Shown: piece after piece, positions 24,201 to 33,200 of the stretch
Layout: each line of letters starts with the position of its first letter
How positions within the stretch are numbered: position 1 is the stretch's first letter
NCBI GenBank assembly: GCA_030323885.1
Contig: CM059203.1
Span: forward strand, 5,580,001-5,644,000
Origin: Branchipolynoe longqiensis
Taxonomy: Eukaryota > Annelida > Polychaeta > Phyllodocida > Polynoidae
Length of the DNA stretch: 64,000 nucleotides
Direction of reading: 5' to 3'
The notes under the pieces: model-generated
What the model was told of the DNA's origin: nothing
Databases searched by the model: none
What the model saw: the letters and a program-made list of their open reading frames with translations, nothing else
Translations under genes and position numbers: made by a program

Positions 24201-27200
24201 ATAGCCGATGATAAAAATCAATGTGCTCTAGACGTCGTTAAATAAAACAAGCTTCACTTTTTACTTTCATGGAGCAGTATTTTGTACATCATCAAATTAA
24301 CATTAAAATCATCTTACATGAGGCGGTATAGTTTGCATCACCAAATTTAAAACTAAAATTGATTAGTATTTTCTGTCGTACTTTACCATAACCCAATGAG
24401 CGCTTCACATTTATAAAAAAAAATTACTTTTCATTTTGTGTCACCAAAATAAATTTTAATTTCGCCCATGCTAATATTAATTTCAGCTAAATTCATTTCA
24501 TTTTGCATTTCTAAATATGTCTTTGGTTTCACTCGGCCGGGGTTCGAACCCAGACCTCTCGCATGGGAAACCAACTAGCACTCTTACCCATGCGGCCATC
24601 CTGTCTGGTGTGTTGTGTTCCTTGCAGGAAATGCCATATTGAATTTTGTTCCGTGTTTCGTTTTTTTAAATTTTTTTTTTTTAAATTTTTTTTTTTTCAA
24701 ATTAAGTTTCTAAGTTATTTAAAGACGGCAGTAGCATCAACATAATATAATATAATTTAAATACTGACGCCTCTATTGTCACAGTTCCATGGCGACAGAA
24801 GGATATTCTAAAATCACGGTGCCATGACAGAAGTGCAGCAGTCTAGTGTCAATGTACCGTTGATATAGATCGGCAGTCTAGCATCACGCTACCCTTCTTT
24901 TAGATCCGAAGGTTGCCGCATTCAGGCCAATGGGGATGCCTATATTGTTACAGTACCATGGCAACAGAAGGATATTCTAAAATCCTGGGACCATGACAGC
25001 AGTGCGGCGATCTAGCATCATGGTACCGTTGATATAGATTGGCAGTCTAGTGTCACGGTACCATTCTTTTAGATCTGATGTATACAGTCAATACCTACCC
25101 AAAATATCTAATCCTAACCGTAACCCTGAGCATGATTGTAGTATAATGTACTGTCGACACGGTACTGTGATTGTAGAATCTTGTGCTAGGGACATGGTAC
25201 CATGACAATAGTCACTCCATATAAATAAACCCTCAAGCACTAACTCTTCCAATTTTGATGTGATCCACTCAGGAATGGTTTGGGCGACACTGAGCTCGAG
25301 GACACCATGTCGCTCGATGATGTCATCCTAAATGACGTCTTCACCTACTGGATACCACCTTTGCGGAGAATCCCACCGGTCCTCTGGCCGCGTCTCCTGG
25401 ATGACCTCAAGTGTTATATTGTGAAACGCGAAGCGAACGGGGTCCTCGTCAACTACTGGTACCACCGCCAGTTCATCGCAGTCACCCGTGACCGTTACCT
25501 GAATGACCCCGAAGACCGACGGTACATCCATTCAATCCTAGCCGACTACTACCTCGGAATCTGGGCAGGCGGGCGAAAGAAGCCCTTCCAGTATTCAGAG
25601 GCGAACCAAAAGAATCTCAATCTTTCTTCGCTCGATGGGAAAGCGGATCGAAAGGTACCTCATCAACCGCTGACCTTCGGGGACTCCATCAAGAACACTT
25701 CGCGAGTGCGGTATAATCTTCGCAAGCTCTCTGAGCTTCCGTATCATCTGACGATGAGCGGTCGCGTCGCTGATCTCAAATGCGAGATCCTCTTCAACTA
25801 CAAGTGGCTGCACACAAAGCTGCAGGCAATGTCGCTGCCCGACATTCTCGCAGACTTCCGGCTCGCTATGGATGAGGGCTTGGGCGATGAGGAAATCAAG
25901 GTAGGGATCTTTACTGAATTCAGTGAACTCGGGTTTGTTTGTTTGTTGTTGTTTTACATCCTAGCAACATCTAAGTTCATATCAGGACGGGTACCAACTT
26001 GTGACAGTGGGCACTCCTAGCGACTTTATAGTGCTGCCCCACTGGGAGCATGATGTGATATCATTATTCTGACATTGAGCTAGCCAGTCCTTGCCCTATC
26101 CTAATAATGCTGAGCGCCTGGCTAGGAAGCAACAGGTATAAATTTTTAAGTCATTGGTTTGACTCGACCAGGGTTCGAACTCACAATCCCACAATCTACC
26201 AACACCGGAGGCGGACGCTCTAACTGACTCGTCTCGTCCCGGAATACCCGCATTACTAGTGACGTGGGGGTGATGAAAATGGGAAATATTGCGCATAGAG
26301 CCGGACTCGAACCCACATCTCTTTACATTCCGAGCCAGTGTGCGAACCATTACACCACCTAGGCTCCCTCATATCACCACACTACCCACGCCTACCTGTA
26401 TATGTGGTTACTTGCCTGAGATGTCAGTGCAGACCACTACACTAGAATAAGGCATGGACTGGTTGTGGCTCTGTGTCAGGATAATATGACTCAGTGGGAT
26501 ATAATATGATGGCCATGTACAACATCCGAAAAGTTACAGTTGCATAGTCCCATAGTTTTGAATTTCTGCCATATATTTAAAAAATAGTATATTAGGTTTT
26601 GTTTGTTTGTTTGTTGTTATTTTACGTCCTAGCAACATCTAAGGTCATATCAGGACGGGTACCGACTTGTGACAGTGTGCACTCATGGTGACTTTATAGT
26701 GCGGCCCCACTGGGAGACCAGGCCACCAGCACCATGACCTGATATCCCACTTAGTCACATTATCCTGACACTGAGCCAACCAGTCCTTGCCCTATCCTAA
26801 TAATGCAGAGCGCCTGGCTAGGAAGCGACAAGTATCAATTCTTTTAAGTCATTGGTTTGACTCGACCAACGATCAAGCCAGTATATTAGGATGATCATTA
26901 TGATCTATCTCACTTTAGCTTGAAACTACTTTTATTTTAAATAAATAACTTTGGAGATATTTGAAGTGAACATTAATTTTGCTGGGCACACCAAAATGGT
27001 GGGCACTATCTGCTTCAGCAGTGGCAGGTTCTATTAATTTGATTTACTAATCCCATTTGTGCGGTAATAAATGTTTGAAGATGCCTAGTCCAATAAAAGC
27101 ATGAACTTTTTAAAACCAAAGCACTTACCTAATTTTGACCCTACATATCCATCTTAGATACTGGTGCACTTATTAAGCATATTGTAGTAGTCTGCACTGA

Positions 27201-30200
27201 CTATGTTTCACCAGGACCAGACGAGATGGCTGAATATGTAAGAGCGCTGGCTGGCTTCCGGTGTGGAAGGTTACATGTTTGAGCCATGATCAAGTCAAAG
27301 TATCGGCTTACCAAATTTATACTTGTCGCAACCTAGCCTGGTTCTCTGCAGAACCGGGCAGGCCACGGTCATGCATCCAATTCACCCTGAAATACAAAAT
27401 CGCTAACCATATGTAGTAGGCTGCACTGACCTCTCAGGCAAGTAACCACATAGACAGGTAGGCGTGGGTAGTGTGTTGATATCAGGGAGCCTAGGTGGTG
27501 TAATGGTTAGCACACTGGTCCGGAATGCAAAGAGATGTGGGTTCGAGTCCCGCTCTAGGCACAATATTTCCCATTTTCATCACCCCCATGACACTGGTTG
27601 CCGTGACCATGATCCTGTACAAGCTATGTGCTGTATAGTTGTTGAACCTACCCTGTGTATGTAAGTGCGTTGCATTGCCTGTATGTATGTAATTGTAAGC
27701 ATTAAAAGACTTACAATTCCAGGGGGACGAGTGTAGTGGTCTGCACTGACCTCTCAGGCAAGTAACCACATAGACAGGTAGGCGTGGGTAGTCTGCTGAT
27801 ATCAGGGAGTCTAGGTGGTTTAATTGTTAGCACACTGGCCCGGAATGCAAAGAGATGTGGGTTCGAGTCCCGCTCTAGGCGCAATATTTCCCATTTTCAT
27901 CCCCCCCCCCCCACAACAATATGTTACTACATAGAAGGAAATACTAAGTCAAGTTATAAGACGGGATGGCTGAATGAGTTAGAGCGTCCGTCTCCCGTGT
28001 TGGTAGAGCATGGGATCGTGAGTTCGAACCCTGGTCGAGTCAAACCAATGACTTACAAATTTATACTTGTTGCTTCCTAGCCAGGCGCTCGGCATTATTA
28101 GGATAGGGCAAGGACTGGTTGGCATAGTGTCAGGATAATGTGACTAAGTGGGATATCAGGTCATGGTGCTGGTGGCCTTGTCTCCCAGTGGAGCAGCACT
28201 ATAAAGTCACCATGAGTGCGCACTGTCACAAGTCAGTACCTGTCTTGATATGACCTTAGATGTTGCGATGACGTAAAACCTCAACAAGCAACCAACCACA
28301 CACATTTCCCAAAACCCAAAGTGCTCAAATGCACAGAGAAGCGTGTGGATCTTTTCTTATACATGCAACAGCATTATCAGGCACAGGTTTGGATACGCGT
28401 ACAGTACAATCTCTGCTCAGACCACCATATTTGTCGCTTTCGATGTCTGCGACTGATCGCTAATCACAAATGTCGCTTCTTGCTGCAGATTCTCTCCAAT
28501 ACGTTACGAATGGGAGGCAGCTATGTAAACAAGAACCCCGCGACGCTGGGCTTCGACCTCCTGGGGCACCTGCTGCCCTTCTATGAAACGCTGCCCAATC
28601 TGCGCAGCCTCCTCCAGCAGTGCGATAAGGCCGCACCGCAGCATTCTTCGCTGCTGCCCATCTTCCAGTGCTTCGAGTCCCCCTCTGAAATGCTGTTCTA
28701 CGTACTCGAAGAGCACAGCAAGAGTGTCGTGGATCTCCTCTTCAGTCGCAGCACCAACGAATTGGTGTCACTCTCAAAGGACGGCACCATCGCCTTCTGG
28801 AACTTGGACACTGGTGAGAAGTCGCGAACGCTTGACGTGTCAGAACTGAATCCAGGCGCGGACGCCAAACTCTTGCAGTCCAACGACGGCAAGTACCTTG
28901 TCTGTGATAGTGACAGCGAGACGCCAGTGTTCGTGTTCGAGATGAAGACCGGCCGGCTCATGCACAAGTGCGGAAAGCGAGACCAGACGCAGAAGCGCGT
29001 CTTCGTGGTGCAGAACCTGCTTTGTCACAAGAAGAGCATCATCAACATGCAGACCGGCCGGGTTCTCAACGAGCTCCACGACTTCACCAAGACACGACAT
29101 TACGTTACCATGGCAATCACTGAGGACGAGAAGCACGTGCTGATTGGTGAAGACAAGGTGACGCGTATGTATGACGTCATCACCAAGAAGGTCGTCGCGT
29201 CCTTCCCTGGCGAAAACATTCCGAGTGTCTTCAAGGTGACACGTGACAGTCGCCGAGTCTACACTGGCTACGCAGTCGATTGTCTCTTCAAGGTAAGTTC
29301 TTTTTTATTTTTTTATTTTTGGGGCTTATTTTTTTTGGGTGCTGGCTGTATGTTTTGTTGTTAGGTTCTGTTTGTTTTTATTTTGTATTTGTTTTTATTT
29401 TCTTACTTTTGGGCGCAATGGCCTAACCAATAGAGCGTTTCCTTGCCTGGTGCTCAGCATTAATAGGATAGAGCAAGGACTGGTTGGTTCAGTGTCAGGA
29501 TAATGTGACTGAGTGGGCTGGTGGCCTGGTCTCCCAGTGGGGCAGCACTATAAATTAGCCATGAGTGTGCACTATCACAAGTCAGTCCTGTCCTGATATG
29601 ACCTTAGATTTGCCAGGATGTAAAACTCCAACAACCAACCAATCTGCATTAATTTGCGGTGGCGCTTTTATACGTTCAAACTATACCAACGATATTTACA
29701 TGCATTTACTCACGTGTTGCTTAGTTATATACTTGTAAACCACTTGCAACCACTAACCCCAAACCACTAACCCCTATCCACTAACCACTAACCCCAAACC
29801 ACTAACCACCAACCACTAACCCCTAACCACTAACTCCAAACCAGTAACTCCTAACCACTAACTCCTAACCACTAACCCCTAACCACAAACTCCTAACCAC
29901 TAACTCCTAACCACTAACCACAAACTCCTAGCTACTAACCCAAAATCACTAACCCCTAACCACTAACTCCTAACCATTAACCCCAAAACATTAACCCCAA
30001 ACCACTAACTTGTAACCACTAACCCCAAACCACTAAATTCTAACCACTAACTCCAAACCACTAACCCCTAACCACTAAATCCTAACCACTAACTCCAAAC
30101 CACTAACCCCAAACCACTAAATTCTAACCACTAGCTCCAAACCACTAACCCCTAGCCACTAAATCCTAACCACTAAATCCTAACAACTAACCCCTAACCA

Positions 30201-33200
30201 CTACCTCCTAACCATTAACCCTAAACCATTAACCCCAAACCACTAACCCCTAACCACTAACTCCTAACCATTAACCCCAAACCATTAACCCCAAACCACT
30301 AACCCTAACCACTAATCCCTAACCCCAAACCACTAACCCTTAACCACTAACTCCTAACCACTAACTCCTAACCATTAACCCCAAACCATTAACCCCAAAC
30401 CACTAACCCCAAGCCACTAACCCTTAACCACTAACTCCTAACCACTAACTCCTAACCATTAACCCCAAACCATTAACCCCAAACCACTAACCACTAACTC
30501 CTAACAACTAACCCCAAACCACCAACCCCTAACCACTAACTCTAAACCACTAACCCCTAACCACCAACTCCAAACCACTAACTCCTAACCACTAACCGTG
30601 GACAGTTCACCAATACCATCAATATGCTAAAGCACACATCTCTCTCTTGCACCAACATCAGGACCCTCACCACTCCCTAGTCACGCACCAGTTAAAGCGG
30701 CTTAGTCCAATGCAATATCAAATTTTCAAAACCAAACCAATTATCTAGATTTTATTTTACATATCTAACTTAGAGACTGATGCACTTATTAAGCATTTGT
30801 TTCTGCGTAGAAGGCAATACTGAGTCAATTTAACAGAACCTGTTACTGCAGAAGTCTATGGTATCAGAGTTTTGGCAAGCTTGCCAAAACTAATTTTCCA
30901 TGTTTGCACTCAAAATATCTCAAAAGTTTACCATTTAAAATATAAGTAACTTTGAACTAATTTAAAGTAGATACTAGTGATTGATCTAATATATTTATCT
31001 CAGAAAAAAGACAGAAATTCAAAACCATCGGACTATGCGACTTTAACATCAGGACATTCGCCCTTAATACACAGTACACCATATAATGCGTTACCATGCC
31101 TCATTACCGTGAAGCTCATTGTTAAATCGGTGAAACCTGATAAAGTTTTATTGAACGATGATTGCACATATAACCGACTATAAAAGATGACGCGAATCAC
31201 AATAGTCAAACAAACAACATAAATGGCAGACCAGACGGGATGGCCGAATGAGTTGAGCGTCCGTCTCCTGTTTTGGGAGATCGGGAGAGCCGAACCCATG
31301 AGTTCATGGTTTCGAACCCTGGTCGAATCAAACCAATGACTTAAAAATGTATACTTGTCGCTTTCTAGCCAGGCGCTCAGCGTTATTAGGATAGGGCAAG
31401 GACTGGTTGGCTCAGTGTCAGGATAATGTGACTGAGTGGGATATCAGGTCATGGTGCTGGCAGGCTGGTGTTCCAGTGGGGCAGCACTATAAAATCGCCA
31501 TGAGTGTGCACTGTCACAAGTCGGTACCTTTTGTTTGTTTAACGACCCCCAAGCACAAAAAGCAAACATCGGCTATTGGGGGGTGCAAGTTGGAACCCGT
31601 CCTGATGACCTTAGATGTTGCTAGGATGTAAAACAACAACAAACAAACAAAACATAAATGGCATTTTACTATTACTGGTAACTTATGTTGGGTCTTCCAT
31701 AAAATTGTGTATTTTTTTCGTCAGTGTTAACAAAGCGCCTATAATACTAAGACGGCTCACTCCCTATCTCTCCAATGGTAATGTAAATTTTGCAGTGCCA
31801 CCTTGTGGTGGGTTTGATCAGCCCGGCTGCTGGTTGGTGTTTCACATGTAAACACATACAATTGTATTATACATGAGATAGGTAAGTATGAATACACATC
31901 AATATGAAATTGCTATGAACAAATACCCATCATCATCAGCATCATCATCAGCATTGCCATCATCACACATCTTTCACATTCATATATACATTTATACATA
32001 TAGCACCTGTTTAACCAAGAGAACAGCCAGCGCACCAAGTGGTGGGTTTGATCATTTTGATTACACAGTACAGGCTGAGTGAGCCGTCTTAGTATAATAG
32101 GGTCTTTGGTGTTAAGTAACTCTCGTGTTAGGACCTCTGTAAAACTGTGTTTTTTTTTTTCTTAGTGTTTACTAACTCATGTTGGAACCCCCAGAACATT
32201 AATGTAAATAACTATTCAATGAATTCCTTGTAGATTGCCTTTGACTCTCTAAATAATTGTACATGAAGAGTTCAGGCACAAAATCCCGTGAACGCCAATC
32301 CAAAAATTGAGCTAAACATGGGAATCAAACCATACCAAATTATATTTTTAATTCCTACTGATTTTTTCATTGCTCCATAATCATGTGATCATACGAAAAG
32401 TGGAACTAGTGAGAATTACAAATTATTTTCAGGTAAAAATCTAATTGCTTTATTTCTTCTCAGGTTTACGACATTGATCGGCTAAGCCAAGGCTTCGGTC
32501 AAGTCCTCATAACCTTCAACTACCAGAAGGCTTTCTCATCAACGACATTCCTGACTGGTTCGCCCTACAGCTGCGAAGTAGCAGAGATCACAATCTCGCG
32601 GAAGGACCAGTGTACCGTGGTGATTAACCTTCGCCGGTGCAACCTCATTGTTCTCAAAGTCAAGGATAAGGTCATATCCGATGCGACCTTGATGGATGTG
32701 CAAGCAGTGGGTGGGAATAATAACACTTCGCTGTTCAATGTCCACTTCTCGCCTGATGGCCAGTATGTGCTGGCCGGTGAGAACAACACAGTGTACATTT
32801 GGCGCGCCAGCACTGGCGCCTTCTTGTCAAGCCTCAACATTCACAGTATCAGCAGCTTTCCGATGGCGGTCTCACCGCGACGAAACCTTGTCGCTACCGC
32901 CTCGAACATCCACACCGCCATCAAGGTCTGGGACATCGACAAGATCCACAAGGTCTACACGCAGGATCTTCGCATCTACGAGAACCCTGTCGATATGGTG
33001 GCCTGTGCTTGGCATTCTCGGTTATTATTTGTAAAGGAATACTACTCGCTGAATAGCCTGCGCGGCTATAAGCATTTGGATTGCTTCGGACTCGACGTGT
33101 GGAACTTGAGCACTGGAACATGCCTGAACTATCTGCCATTTGGGCAGTACGGTGAGTTGAAGCAACTTGAGGTTTCACCGAATGCGCAACATCTTGTCAT

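Noticed and set aside
27464..27664. tRNA gene candidate in SINE A cores (also 15700, 37350, 49230)
   Set aside because: Acceptor, D and T arms can be drawn, but the anticodon stem does not pair, and all copies sit inside a repeated unit.
28321..28488. In-frame extension upstream of exon 11
   Set aside because: Open by chance. The acceptor at 28488 gives the family-consistent junction, and the extension has no family similarity.
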